64,000 nucleotides of DNA from Phoronis australis. Lineage: Eukaryota > Phoronida > Phoronidae. A program made the translations under genes and the position numbers. The stretch's first letter is position 1, and every line of letters begins with the position of its first letter. Below, in pieces: positions 12,301 to 25,700 of this stretch. Where the stretch lies: NCBI GenBank assembly GCA_002633005.1, contig NMRA01000002.1, positions 999,628-1,063,627 on the forward strand. Reading direction: 5' to 3'. The notes beneath the pieces are model-generated. The model worked only from the letters and a program-made list of their open reading frames with translations, was not told the DNA's origin and made no database searches.

Positions 12301-15148
12301 TGTTTGTCTCTGGGCTTGACTAGGAACATCCGACGCTCGGCACATACCGTGCTAGACGCGACAAAGCTTCTCCCACAATAACGTATCGACAGTTATTTCC
12401 AAGAGCAATAATCACCCTTAATATGAGTAAATAACAAATTAAGACATGTCACCAATTTCACAACCTAACGTTATCGATCACTTACACTGGTATTATCTAT
12501 GTAGCCTATTTCTCGGAAAAGTTTTGCCAAATATTCGTGTTTGTATGGAAATTGATGTAAGCCACATACAATGTGGTAGTAGGCAGTACCCCTCTCACCG
12601 ATGCAAACTGTGTCCTTCCTGTGTAGCAGGAGAGAGTTTGCCTGCGTTATACCCAGCTGCGAATCCCAACATTCAGTGAAATGTCGGAATCCTCCATTTA
12701 AATACATGGAGGGCGGACGCGCTGTCCAGGGGACAAGAAGCACTCTCGCTCAAACCTTGTAAAACAATGGGCTGGACTATTTCGTCTTCAACCAATTTAA
12801 ACAATATACATCAGAAAATACATATAAAATTCAATGCTTCAGGCGGTAAAATTCACAAATATTATCAAGCTTATATAACGCATAGACGCATTACAGAAGC
12901 GAAACTATACAAGAAACGATTACACTCAAAGATACAATCAAAACCCATAGAACCGACACGGACCACCCAAACCTAGTTTGTGAAAACTGATGTCGCGGGT
13001 CATAAAATAAACAGGTGACAAAACAGAGAAATTTGAAAGTATCCTCTCTCATCTTCTGTATGACTGAACGCTTAGAAAGGTGTTTTATGACGTCTTCATC
13101 GCAATAATAGAACGCAATTTGATCCAGCTGATACGAGGACCCTGACTGACATTTCATACACGGTTTTATTATTCAATATCGTAACCCGGATCGTCGAGCA
13201 TTTTGAAGTGGATTTCGACTACACAAGAATCTTATGTTTGTGGTTTTACCTAGTGCGACTAAGTTCATCTAGTAATGGGATTAAGTTTGTGGTTTTCTAC
13301 TGTGTTCACGCGTCAAGTGGAGATTATCCGAGAGAGGAATGTTTCTTGAATAACATACCAAGCGCATAGACAAAGAAAATGTTTTCATACAAGACTATCA
13401 TATTCATGTAATACAAGTAAAGTATGTTTGTGGAAAAGACATGGTATCGCCGATGTACATAAACGAAGCCCTTGTAAAGCGCAATTTGCAGCAAACGAAA
13501 AGCAAACGTAGACCCAGACGACATTTGGCATTTGATGTATTCTAAATTGAACGGTTTTGAATGAAGCCACTGTCAATGAATCAGCCCCGGGGGATTAGTG
13601 TGAATTTGATGATCAGTGATATTATCCTGATCATTGCGAAGTTACCAATGAATCTGAAATTGTTTCGCCGACAACGACGAGTGTTTTTTTTTAAATAAAA
13701 TGACGCTTTTTGGCTCAATAAATATTTTTATCACCTTCTTGTCCACAACCAATTCGTAGTCTTGTATGCTCGAATGAACAAGTGAATACATTCATCACTC
13801 ACATGTAAAAGCGAGAAAAGAACATTCCTACCTCAAAAAATGTTCCAAAAGTCAACATCGTTTCGTAAAAGGAAGCTCCATTCCAAACCAACAACCATGC
13901 AGTACAGCGACGCGCACTCCCTTAGCGAGCCGAGAGGTAAAGACTGATCAATCGCTGCGCTCCGATGAAAATGAAGCACTCCCGGTCACGTGACCTCGGA
14001 GATAAGATCCAATGCCTCTGGGACCGTACGCGTGTGTAGTGCGCCCAGACCTAATTTTAGGTCTTTTGAAAAGCTACGAGATTTCATTTAAACACTCGCA
14101 CACGCTCGCATGAGGAAGGAGAATGGGACTGTATAACTTTAACCAGATAACGCGTTTATTACGCTCACAGTGAACGCACTGAAAATTCCGACGGTGTTGT
14201 CGAAAATTAGACTTTTGATGTTATTCCAAGTCTTTCAGTCGCTTACGACTGCAAACAATAAGATCCTTGTATGAGGTGTTTGTCCAATGAATCTGTTGCC
14301 AATGAACTCAAACCGTCTCGAGCTACCTTCTCTATGAATGAAACGTGTCTGTAAGTCTCGACCAGATGGAGATACCTGTTTCAATTTGTCTTGGGGAAAT
14401 ACAGTTTTCGTGCTTGCAAAACTGTACAAAAAACACACTATCGCTGCTGATGTCAGCGGCGTTGTCATCGCTCCCGTCACGGTCACGGTGGTCGTCGCAA
14501 TGGGGTGGCGGCTCTCTACTACGGTGACGGGAGTTTTGGCTTACCGTCTCATTGAGAGAGTGTATTCGAAAAAAGAGTCCCATTGGCCGGGTACGTAACT
14601 TTCTTGAAAAAAGTCACCCTTTAGTAGATAGTTGCAGAAACACCATATGGTTTTTCTTCCCTTTAGTAAGCTTAAATGTATCCGATAATCTGGATTTAAT
14701 TACTGCTTTCGCTGATGCACAACCCCAGGAGCTAGCAAAACGACCAATATACCGCGTGCTATGTATCCGACATATCGTGGGGAACGTTGATGCACACGAC
14801 TACGGCGCCTCTACTAGATAGGTATATGGTTCACAGACCACTGTAACTAAATCACAATAAATCGGATGCAGACACTGGGGACTAGGAGGTCGCTAATCGA
14901 TTGTATATGATACACTTGCATTACTACACTCCTTACCTGAGTGTGCTACGAGATGTAGTAATGTGAAAAGGTCATGATTAACAGGAGGAAGTATCATTCG
15001 GACATTCTGAATGGTTAGAATATAACATTGTGACATTCCTATTGTTTCATGTTGAAGATACTGCTCCATCTATTGAGGAATGCTTTTACAGTTTGCGGGA
15101 TCTGCAAGAACAAAAACAGACTAATCGATGCACTTGTCTCTTCTTAGT
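9321..15148. other. Intergenic stretch
   Basis: Only short unrecognised frames are seen. The minus frame ending at 12471 has a consensus donor (GTAAGTG, exon edge near 12491) after LAKLFREIGYIDNTS, and a small hairpin lies at 14919-14963. No gene could be supported. Confidence 0.4.
13984..13995. promoter_or_regulatory. E-box palindrome in a CpG-richer island
   Basis: GGTCACGTGACC sits within about 13900-14070, which is richer in CpG than its surroundings. It could be a promoter, but no transcript start or coding exon could be assigned. Confidence 0.25.
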
Positions 15149-15311
15149 CAGGGACGGATCCAGGATTTGAGTTAGGGAAGGCCATGGCAGAGTATTAGCC
15201 AGAAGTTTGCCCTTCAGACATTCGCATCCCCGAACTGCCAAATGGAATCTGGGAAAATTTTAGGGGGGCATGGCCCCCTTGCCCCCCCCCCCCCCCTTAA
15301 ATCCGTCACTG
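15149..15311 (+). mobile_element. hAT-like MITE, copy 2 (short, both ends)
   Basis: Terminal inverted repeats CAGGGACGGATCC and, at the right, the complement of CAGTGACGGATTTAAGG flank a 163-bp unit. It has an internal deletion compared with copies 1 and 3 and a long C-tract (about 15270-15297). The 8-bp flanks do not match, so no target duplication is visible. Confidence 0.7.
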
Positions 15312-15916
15312 CTACTGAGCAATACCTTCCTGATTCTATGAAGTCTCGTATGGTTGTGTGACTCTCTCTAGATAACAAGGCGTGAAATAAAATGCTAAAA
15401 CCACCCAAAATACTTTTCAGGCACATTCCCAGACTGTATCTTCAAAATACAAACCGATGCATGCACGCTGATATCCAGACACGGATTTCTCTCAACAGTT
15501 TCTGTTAGTTTGAGGCTTGAAAAACCCAGAGCTGTGTTTCGTAGACGCAAGAAACACAGGAAAACGGAAGATCGTGCAAGTTTTAGCGAGATGTGGCCGT
15601 GAATTATGAGCAAAGCACGTGGCCCATACTGACTTTTCACGAGTGTTTTAGTTCTAAGCAAGCTCAGCTCGAATCCGCTCTGCGCCACATTTCCGTTTCA
15701 GAAGGTGTGCAAAACAGAAAAAGATAAGAATACATTGTAGATCAAAGACTTCAAAAACCTTGTACGACGTCTAATGGAACTGGGGCCCGTTCCGCGGGTT
15801 TTGGTCGCGAAACAAAATGTGTCGATTTAACCCTCAGCAATCGACACAATTTAAAATGCGCGTTTTCACTATACCTATATCGTGCCACTGTTGGTTGGAT
15901 TCTGAAAAATGAGCAG

Positions 15917-16020
15917 AAAACAGTCACCAGATGTTACCCCCAAAACAGTCACCAGATGTCACCCCCAAAACAGTCACCAGATGTCACCCCAAAACAGTCA
16001 CCAGATGTCACCCCCAAAAC
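15917..16020 (+). repeat. 25-bp minisatellite, four units
   Basis: AAAACAGTCACCAGATGTCA plus CCCCC repeats four times (15917, 15942, 15967, 15991), with one substitution and one missing C. The high identity indicates recent expansion. Confidence 0.9.
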
Positions 16021-19000
16021 CAACGCTGCAATTACTATGAACAGAGAGAAAATGCATTCAAAGTGACAGAACTGTTCAGATTATAGAAATCGGTTGAATG
16101 AGGTATGTGCCGACCAGTCAAATTTTAATGTATCTTTCAACATTTAAAATTGTCCCCTATTTCTCCCGTTTTATGTATTTTTTCTGAAACAGATACATGT
16201 ATTTATATGATTGCTGTCCAATTATATTAATTGCATGCTGCTACATTTCTGAATAACTTTGAGGTGAGATGTGAAAATCATGTGCACAGTCTCTGTGTAA
16301 CCCGAAGAATGAAGATCTCGAGTTACAGATAAGCAGTGGGCATGGTGATTAGTAAAGGTTATAAAGATGTGCTTTTTACTTTCAAATGATTAAACCGCTG
16401 ACATCACCATTGATTGACCAATCAAGAATCACATGTCTAAGATTTGCACCAGATTCAAATGCTATTGGAGTCCGAGTTCATGCGATTCTAATGCCACCTA
16501 ATAGATAATTTCTGGTACAGGAACGTTTTGACGGCAGTTCACTGGTATCCGCGACAGAAGAAGTTACGGCAGGTACCAAAATGGACAAGTAAGGAGGCCA
16601 GTGTGACCAACATATTAGATATGTTGTGAACAAAGGAACCACTACATGTATGTGACAGCATGTCGAGTAAAAGGGATAGATTGAAATTTTTTATTGTCCT
16701 CTCCTTTGTATTCTATAAGGATTTTTTATTTAATCCCGTGCAAAAGGGTCCGCGTTAGTATTTCGGAACTGCATGCACATAAATCTAAGAAGTTGTTAAA
16801 TATTTGGGCTATAAAAGCATAGCTGGGTTTAGTCTTTTGTTTATTTTTGTGTTTTTCTTTGTTTTTTTTTTGTTTTTTTTTTAACTGACTGATGGATTAG
16901 TGCGGTATTCTTCTAATTTGGCGGTTTTCTAAAAAAATGTGCTTAGGGGGAGCAAAGAGGATGCGTTGGTGCTATGCTTTCCTTTAGTAGTGAAGCGCGG
17001 GTTTGAGAAGTCGCTTCGGGATAGACATGTAAACTATCTGCAAATAAACATTTACCACTTATGCTTTTTGATATTATCTATTATCAAAAGTACCGTTGCA
17101 AAATGTATTCACTTCCCGATATGTCATCTTTCAATCGGTTAAAAAGACGTCTGTCCAAGATTGGATTCATGGAATTGATCCCTGCAAACATACGAGAGCG
17201 GGTGACTAATAGAATTTCTTTAATCGAATGGTTCCCCCATCTCGAGTTCACTGTGTTACAATATCGCAGCTTCCGTGCCGCGTCAAATGCAATTCAAGTA
17301 GTCCCCGGGCTGAACCGCATAAAGAAAAATCAGAGATATAATAGAGTTTTGTTTTTCAGCACTAATACTTAACAAATAAAGTATAGAGCATGTTACTAGA
17401 GTAACGCCAGAATGTTAAAAAGGTATTCCATGGTAGTTCCTATTACTATAAAGCATTGTATTACCACATCACGCAGTAATGAACTTGTAATTAAATTGCA
17501 AGAGAGTGCAGATGCAACGAAAACGAAACAGCTACGAATAAATGTAACCATAAAGAATCGAATATGTCGAATTTTAATCGATGATCTTGAAAGGGCTGAT
17601 TAAGAGGAGGGGTAATATCCTCCTAAAAAAATGAGAGTGACATTCAGGATTATGTCTCGTGACTTCCATGTGGTTCTTACCACCCGGGAGCGAGAACTTG
17701 CCGCAGCGGCATAAGCCTGCTGGTCTACGCTAGGTGCAGTTTTCAAGGCCATCTGATCAAATTCCCTACGAAAGGGAGATGATTTATGTATTCCTGTTTT
17801 ATTTTCAGTCTTTGAGACTGCATTGTAATTGAGAGTTTATCTAATTCACAGGTTTCGTTGAAAACACGAGATATATTGACTCTATCCAGGTTCAAAAGCA
17901 GCCTTTCTGTGTGATCATAGTCTCCTTGGGACAATGTCTACATGCACTGTTGTTACCTGTAGTAGATAGAACCACATGGGAAATGGCGAAAGGATGGCTT
18001 TGGAGCAAGACAGAGACAATACAGCTTGTGTTTTTAACTTTAATTCAATAACTAACCAAAAGGGTTGTGCCATGGAAAAGCATGGCCCCTTTTAATCGCA
18101 GGGGCGCAAACTAACCGAAAGGGTTGGGTTTGATCGTGCCGACTTTTTAAAACTGCGGGCACTTGCTTGCCCGTCAAAAAGTTGAGTACACCCCCCCCCC
18201 CTCTCCGGTACACACCGTGACAACACGAGATCTTCCACTCCTTTTATGTTTTGAGACAACCTGCGAGATTAGATCTTCACTGAATTAGATAGAAATTGTG
18301 TCCCCGCAGGCACGGCGTGACACACCGGAGATTCAGCCCATTAATTTTACCATTATATCACCGTTTTGATATCATCACCGATCATGCCGGAGGCGAAATG
18401 AGTGTACTCGGCCACCGACATTGTGATAACTACGACAGACTGAGGCCACTTCCTTGGGTGTGTTGATCACAGTTACGTCAGACGGCATTTAAAGAGACAA
18501 TCATGTTTTCAAACTGAGTGAAAGCGTTATCGTCAATCTCCATCATTCTAGTACTTCACGACTATTCTGTTGTACACCGGGGGATGATCCGTAATGACGC
18601 ATCAAAGTTTCATTGACTAATTAATTCAAAACACGTGATTCGGCTCAGACAAAATTAAAGAAATCGCCACCGTTGGCATTCCCCTCCCCTTCACCTCCAG
18701 TTTCGCGCCGCGCCTCCCGCTGCTCGTCACCAGTTTTATGCCCCCTGTCGTCTGTGCCATCTGCACGTCGGTGCCCTCTGGTCTTTTGTTGCTGTTCTTT
18801 AACTACACTGCGAGAACTTTGAGCTTGACTTCACTGTCCATATCTTGGTTTGGAAACGAAAATACTTAATCAGTCACAAACATTATCTGCTATTAAGCAC
18901 GGCTAAGATTTCAAAATAACTTTGTCTTTGTTCAAGTTCTATTTCCTTTGATGCTTAACGATACCTTTTTGTTTCAAATATCAAATTGACGACCTTGCAA

Positions 19001-20728
19001 ACATTCCACAAGGCAGCGATTTGAAAACATGCAAGGAGTGCCACTTGATTTGTCAATGGAAATAAATGAACTAAGTTATCAGTTAAGACAAATAGGACTT
19101 TTAGTATGACTGCCCAACACAGTTTATTCGTATTTGCGGAAATAATGGATTCGATGCCGCGTTACTTTTTGCGCCGAAATTGTCTCTTTAATCTAATTTC
19201 ACTCGAAATGACCACTCCCAGCCTGAGTCACCCATCATTCACTTGACACTCTGTTAAAACATGCTTTGTCTTTCATCTTATCGTCCGCAGAAATCTCTAC
19301 TTACACCCATAAGTTTGTCACGTTCAATCTTCAGTTTTGATTTGGGCATCTAAAACGGCAAATGCGGAAATTGAATGATTTTTACAGTCCAGACATCTAA
19401 CAGTTCTTTTTAAATTGGACTGTGACTGAGACAGCAGATAATATTGACTTATTTTTGGTAATCATCCCAGTTCAATTTCACTGATTGCTTATATTGTCTG
19501 TTAGCATGCCTGGGTAAAAATTAAAAATTAGACAGTGTTTGAACTGTTTGTAAAAATCTAATTTACCAAGTGGTGACGTTTTATCCATGCACTGCTGTTC
19601 ATCTACATCTAGACACATTGGTCATAGCTCACACGAGTATCTGTATTGTTTCTCACTCCTGTACTGGTCCATGGTAGGCCAAATCCAGTGATGTGCAGAG
19701 GTTTTAATACCTTAAGTTGATTTTGTATTTTGTTAAGTTCCATTTTAATTAGAAACCATTTTGATATAATCTTCAGAGCGGTAATCAAAACTTAAGACTT
19801 AAGGATCGTATTTTTTTGAAAAAGTGCTCCAAAATGATTCTTTTCTTATTTCGTGAAACTCTCAGTTTTATTCGTTACGACATTCAACTCTTTTAACACG
19901 TGTTAACGTGTCTATTTTTATGAATATTTAAGAATTCTGACCAATATTTGATAATCTTTGTCAATCTCAATGTCATTACGGTACACTTGCCTAACTAACC
20001 TCTGGTTGTTGAATTTGGAACACTTTGTCCGAAGCCCAGCACAAATTTACAAAATATATTTTGTAGCGCCCCAACATTTTGGCAAGCCGATGTTGAACCC
20101 GCACAATTCTGAACGCGCTCAGAATAAAGTAAACGTGGTTTTCAGTATCGAAAAATTGTAACCAGACTTTTATCCTGAAAATTTCATCAGGGACATATGA
20201 CAATGTGATACAAGTTGGATAAGCAGAGTAACGTGTTGTATTCTTTATGCCTTTTGCTACAACATGGGGAGTGAAAGCCCTCTTGAAAAATGTGCGCCGT
20301 CTTGATGCGAGGCTGTAGTACAGTACAACCCTGTTTTATGACCAGCGACATCTACCAATACACTGTAACTCATAACACTGTACAAGAGGTCTTCAATCAA
20401 TGCAACTGTAATTATGTATATGGTTTTCATTGTGTTTTTCTTGAACGTAGAGAAAAGATGCTTATACAATCATCGCCGTGCATTGCTACGAACCTATCTC
20501 AAGAGTACTTTCGTTTCGTCGTAAACAATTAGACAAGTAAAAATAATTTTAACGTAGTCAAAACGTTAACACGCCCCTGAATTTAGAAAACGTATTCACA
20601 CGCGTCATAACAACATTTCCTGCAAATTTCAACAATACCATTGATAACGATGCATTGACCTGATTTACTGACCTTAAGTTTGTTTAAAACATAAGTGCCA
20701 GTGGTATAAAACACTGAACGACTCGATC
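16021..20728. other. Intergenic stretch
   Basis: It holds a T-rich tract (16853-16882), a C-tract (18188-18200), a G+C-richer block (18680-18790) and a possible 45-nt minus exon (19305-19349, PKSKLKIERDK between GTTTTAG and GTAAGTA). No recognised gene. Confidence 0.4.
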
Positions 20729-21153
20729 GTTGTGCTGCTGTGCGTGAACTTGGAATCTTGCTTAATCTCAAGATCGCGTATGCGTGAACTCGGAATACAC
20801 GAGAAAACTTGACAAGTTCACTCAAATAATCGATAAAAAATTGCACTGCACTAAATCAAATTACATGATAATAAAATAACATAAATTTTAACCAATATTT
20901 TTGCAACAATTGGCGATTTTATTCATCAAACAATAATTGATTTAACCTTGTACATACATGTATTCCTCTGATTATGTGACACAAATTAAGGAAAGGGGGA
21001 AAATGGGTGATTGTGAGGCCAATAATTACAAAAATTCTTTACCATGAACAAAAAATTTCACCCGGTTGCCCAAAATGAATTTTCATTTCCAAGTTCACGC
21101 ATACGCGATCTTGAGATTAAACAGGATTCCAAGTTCACCCACAGCAGTCCAAC
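20729..21153. mobile_element. Foldback/MITE element with 67-bp inverted arms
   Basis: The left arm 20729-20795 and right arm 21087-21153 are inverted copies (GTGAACTTGGAATC, TTAATCTCAAGATCGCGTAT and TGCGTGAACT shared), about 95% identical. They surround some 290 bp of A+T-rich sequence without an ORF of note. Each arm also contains a directly repeated TGCGTGAACT and a small ATCTTG..CAAGAT stem. No transposase is present and no target duplication was identified. Confidence 0.65.
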
Positions 21154-21995
21154 GTGTCTTTTTCTGTTTCCTTAAATTTAAATCTGTAAACTAACTTGGC
21201 AGACATCCTATCTAAACACACTATAACCTTTATCTGAATTTCGCAAAACGTTTTTTTTCTTCGCAGACTTAAGTTCATTGCCATGATATTATCAAGCGTC
21301 AAACTAAAACGTCAAACTATGTTTTTAAATAGAATAAAGTACTCACTTCCATGTTGTTTTGTCTTTGAATAGTATTTCAAAAATAATTGATCTTACGAAT
21401 GAGTAAGCTGTCTGGTCAGAGAATAGCGGTAATTCGGTACTAGTCGATGTCCGATGAGTAAAAGTCGTCAAAGGCCGAGTACCTTGGTGTCGTTGAAGCA
21501 TCCAGAGGTGTGTTTGCAAACTCAAGTTAGCCTCTGATGAGTCTAAGTCATGTAGCTAGAAAAGTGGTAATCTAAATGCAACAAAGACTAAAATGCAAGC
21601 GCGCTCCGAGTCCCTATTTGGAGCAGTGACTGTCCCGTAAATCTCTACACTGGGATTCTCGGCCGGGGAGAAATTAATATTGGTGTCAGGCAAAATTCAG
21701 GTTAGTGGTAGGACAGTGACATTTTTCTTCGTTTGAAAATAAAAAAGGGATTAGGAAGTTTAAATTCATGAACTTAAGTCGTGATTATTAATTGATCATC
21801 TGAGATCATTCTAGAGATAGCCTGTTCAGGTGACAATTGATGACTGACTGAAGTACAGGGTTATATTTAGTGGAGATCGAAGGCTGCTCAGAGGACTACC
21901 CAACATTGACAGTCCTCGTGCATCTGATCTTTGACCGCCTACCGGCACAAATACATGGTCATTAGTTAAGACTTTCTACCCCCCCCCCCCTTTTG

Positions 21996-22076
21996 NNNNN
22001 NNNNNNNNNNNNNNNNNNNNNNNNNNNNNNNNNNNNNNNNNNNNNNNNNNNNNNNNNNNNNNNNNNNNNNNNNNNN
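21996..22076. other. Assembly gap (81 N) flanked by poly-C
   Basis: C-tracts lie on both sides (about 21979-21990 and 22079-22100), suggesting a long homopolymer that could not be assembled. Confidence 0.95.
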
Positions 22077-22724
22077 ATCCCCCCCCCCCCCCCGGCCCCC
22101 CCAATTGATTAGTTTTCTGCAAGGGGAATTTTTAACATTCCGGCGTAGTCAAGGTGATATTTATCTGAACGAATAATGAAATAAAAACACAAGAATAATT
22201 GGCGATGTAACTCATTTGTTTACGATCAAATATGATACCTTCTAATAACCTAACAGATCTTAAAATGTTAATATTAGCTTTGATGTAGGAACTTGCCAAA
22301 GTACCGGTATCACGGCGAGTCAGAATAAAGGTTGAGATAATTTTTCAGTTCAGTCCGTGATAAGCTGGAGTCATTGAAAAAAAATCAAGTTTTTTGCCGT
22401 TTATAGCTACTTATTTCACGCTCATCCATGTCAAATTAACGTCACAATATTCTGAAATTTGTTTTTAATAACGGTAATGGACTGCCTAAGTACATGTATA
22501 GCTATACGGATTACTCTAATGCACGTCTATAGATGGCGCTATTCTGAAAAAAGTTTGGAAATTTAGTTTTCAGAGTAAAATATTTGTGTTACATAATCCC
22601 CTAAAATAGGTACAACACGGGGACATGATTAAAAACACGTGAAGCAATATTTCAGTGAAGGCAACGCAGTCGTGTTCACTTTAACGACATATTCCAACTT
22701 CCCACATAGTTTTGTTTTCTCAAA

Positions 22725-22733
22725 ATGGCGGAG
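22725..22733 (+). CDS. LAMTOR3: LAMTOR3 coding exon 1
   Basis: Nine coding bases (Met-Ala-Glu) are followed directly by the strong donor GTAAGTG, phase 0. An exon this short is invisible to ORF scanning. The preceding CAAA and the following GCGGAG form a TISU-like initiator. No in-frame upstream ATG is needed, because residue count and position match the vertebrate protein. Confidence 0.88.
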
Positions 22734-25700
22734 GTAAGTGGGTGAAGGTGACTTCCGCGTGTAGATTTTTCAATTAATCACTCTGTTTATGATGGTTAGA
22801 TGTGTACAAAAGTAATAAATTGACCTTCATTCATTCATGAAATAAACTCGTCATAAACAACGGTGTGCCTGCCGCAGATTCTCTGGCAACAGGAGCAAAG
22901 AATCCCATCTTCGTCGCTCCGCATAGCTCTACGTAGTAATACTAGAAATTGACACAGACCTAAGTAATCGTCCTAGCCGCCGCAATAGGTCAATGTAGTT
23001 CGGTAGTAGCCCTTCGTTAACACAAACGTAATTGACAACACGACTGAAGTTTTTGCTGTTCAACTTGATGTACACTCGCTCATACGCTCTGTACAATTCC
23101 CGATGTGTAGACTGTAGTTGTGAAGCAAATTTGCCCATTTTCACGAAAGACGTCGCTCTAGTCGTTTGCCAATACCTTGTACCAACAAACAGGTAAAAAT
23201 AGTAGCTATATTTCGAGAGCACATGTCTCACCCTCAGGCACTTGCATAGACAGTACCACCATCTCAAGGGGCCGCAGTAGAGATGGTAGTAATCCCGTAG
23301 GCCCTACATATGCAGGAAGCTTTTCCGCATATTATGCCTCACACTGACTGAGCCATCAAAGTCATGTTGGTATAAGTGCCTTTTGCACATATGGACATTA
23401 AGAAGTTGTTGATGTCTTAAACTCTCCCTACGAAACATGAACCAAATTCTGTTTTTGAAGGTATGAATACGCATGCTGTACTTTCCGCGACTTTCATGGG
23501 AAACTTTTGCCAAGTGGGCAATTAAACATAGTTGGTCTACTTATCATTCTGTCGGTAGTATTTGTCGATGTCACATTGATACTGTTGGACAATTGTGTTT
23601 GTATAGAACCAGGTTTTATACTTGATCATTTCTGTCAGATCTGATGCAGTTGCAAATTGTCAATTCTTCTCAAGCTTTGAAATGATGGCTAATATAAGTA
23701 CAGAATAAGATGAGACCTATTCTACGATGATAAGTGACCTAAATAAAAAAATTAACTGAAGGCATGGGTTACGTATTACATAGATTTAATTAGCATTTCA
23801 TTGGTGGAGACTGCAGCTTTTGTGCATGCTGGAAACAGGTTTCCCTCCCTCTTGGCATGTGTCCAATGGCCTAATTACAACTACGTTTATATAAGACAGC
23901 ACATTTAGTGTGCTGAAAGTGATTTGGGTATGTTGTTTAGTCTTTGCCTTGAAAGGAATGATCGAAAATGCTGCCTGGACTTTGTGGTTACTTGGTTAAT
24001 TCAATGTATCAATCATACTTTTTGTATCGTAAACTTGTTTAAGAAATGTTCTGCTTAATTCTTTGTCTGAAATTTCACTCCAATGTTCATTGTTTTCAGG
24101 AATTGAAGAAATATCTTTTCCTCCTGTTGAAACAGTAAGTTGTGCATTGGGTTTAAGAAACCCTCATTTATTATCTTTCGCTAAAAACCTGCAAGTTTAA
24201 TTTTTCATTGTGTCATAATGACAGTAAGTTTTATGAAAATTCTTTTTGGTATACAACTGGTTGCACATTCTTATAGGTACGGTAAAATATGTATAAGTCG
24301 GATCCGACTGGAAGCGACAGAGATTTCATTGAAACACAGTCTGAATGCATAAATTAGAAAATCGTACCTCGGAACTGTGTCGGCATTAAGTGCAAACATT
24401 TGATTTTACATGTCAACTTATGCGAGTTTGACCAGAAGAAGATTTTCATATACCTGCGCTCCACTATGCCTCTTTTGTGTTAAATGTACCAACAATTTTA
24501 CATTTCCCCTTTTACGAATACACTGAGATGTCAGATGAAAGGCAAGTAGCTAGAAGGGAGGATATCCTCAAATCTCTTCTCTGCCTTGCTTATGCATTAT
24601 TTTTACCTAATTTTAAAATGATTCTTGGTGCCTCTATGAATAATATGGCTGCTGCTTTCTCTTTGACTTACCATTTTTGTTGTCACACTGCAGTTGTTTC
24701 ATTTTTCAGGGTTGACGGTCTTCATGCTATCATTATAACTGACAGAGATGGTGTTCCTGTCCTCAAAGGTGAAAGTAATTCAGTTACCTAAGACAAATGC
24801 TTATAGAAAAGTTCATTTTTTTATGCGCCGGTTCATACATGTAGGACAATCATCCAAGTGTTGATTCTGTGTCTGATGTGACATTTTGTAATTCTAATTG
24901 TTTAAATTTTTGCTTAATATGTGTAAGATTTTAATCAAAAGATTCAACGAATTGCCATATGACTTGATTCATTATCGAAAACTAGACTCGATTTCAGATT
25001 AAAACATCAGTTTGATTTAAAAACTTTTTACTTGTAAATTCAAGTTTTGAATCGTATTTTCCTACTTTACCACAGGTATGTACTTTGAATTCTAATTTGG
25101 GATGTGGCTTGTGAACCTAGTTTTCTAAGTCATTTTTCAAAACGGTTGTAGTTCAGAATTATATGCATGTGCACACGCAGCCAAACAAATGGGGGGTTGG
25201 AATTTTTGGTTGGAACTTTAACTAAGATTCACGGCTTACGTTCATAGCTATGAATTGTGCATTTGCCGAATTTTAGTAGTTTCTGCCTTTTTAGAGGATT
25301 TTTGTCTCACAATCTACTTTTTCGGAGTTTTTGTTTCTCCGAAGCGGACCTCTTTGTCCACTTCACCAAATGGGGGGCTCGTTCGCGACTGATTTTTCCT
25401 GCGTGTATGCATGTTCAGGTAGAAAATCCACAAATTTCCAACTGTAGATTCTTGCTCTGTTTTCAGTAAACACAGAAAATGCCCCGGAAAAAGCTATGAA
25501 ACCAGGATTTCTCCAAACATTTGGAATGATGTCAGAGCAAGCTAGCAAGCTGGGTCTTTCAAAAAATAAGCATGTGATAGCTTCATACACAACATATCAG
25601 GTAGGAGCGCTGTAATTTAGTACTTGTATTTTATCTTTTGCACGCAATAAAATTTGCAATTCTTAATGTTGAAAGTTTTGTTCGTGTTTAACAGTTGTTC

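Noticed and set aside
17743-17934. 63-codon minus frame (SQGDYDHTERLLLNLDRV...)
   Set aside because: Protein-like composition but no consensus donor, no family and no conservation evidence.
19305-19349. 45-nt minus exon with good splice sites
   Set aside because: Too short to judge alone and no partner exon was found; mentioned only in the stretch description.
21347-21530. Minus-strand frame ending at a GTGAGT donor
   Set aside because: The donor is good but no clear acceptor and no recognisable product.
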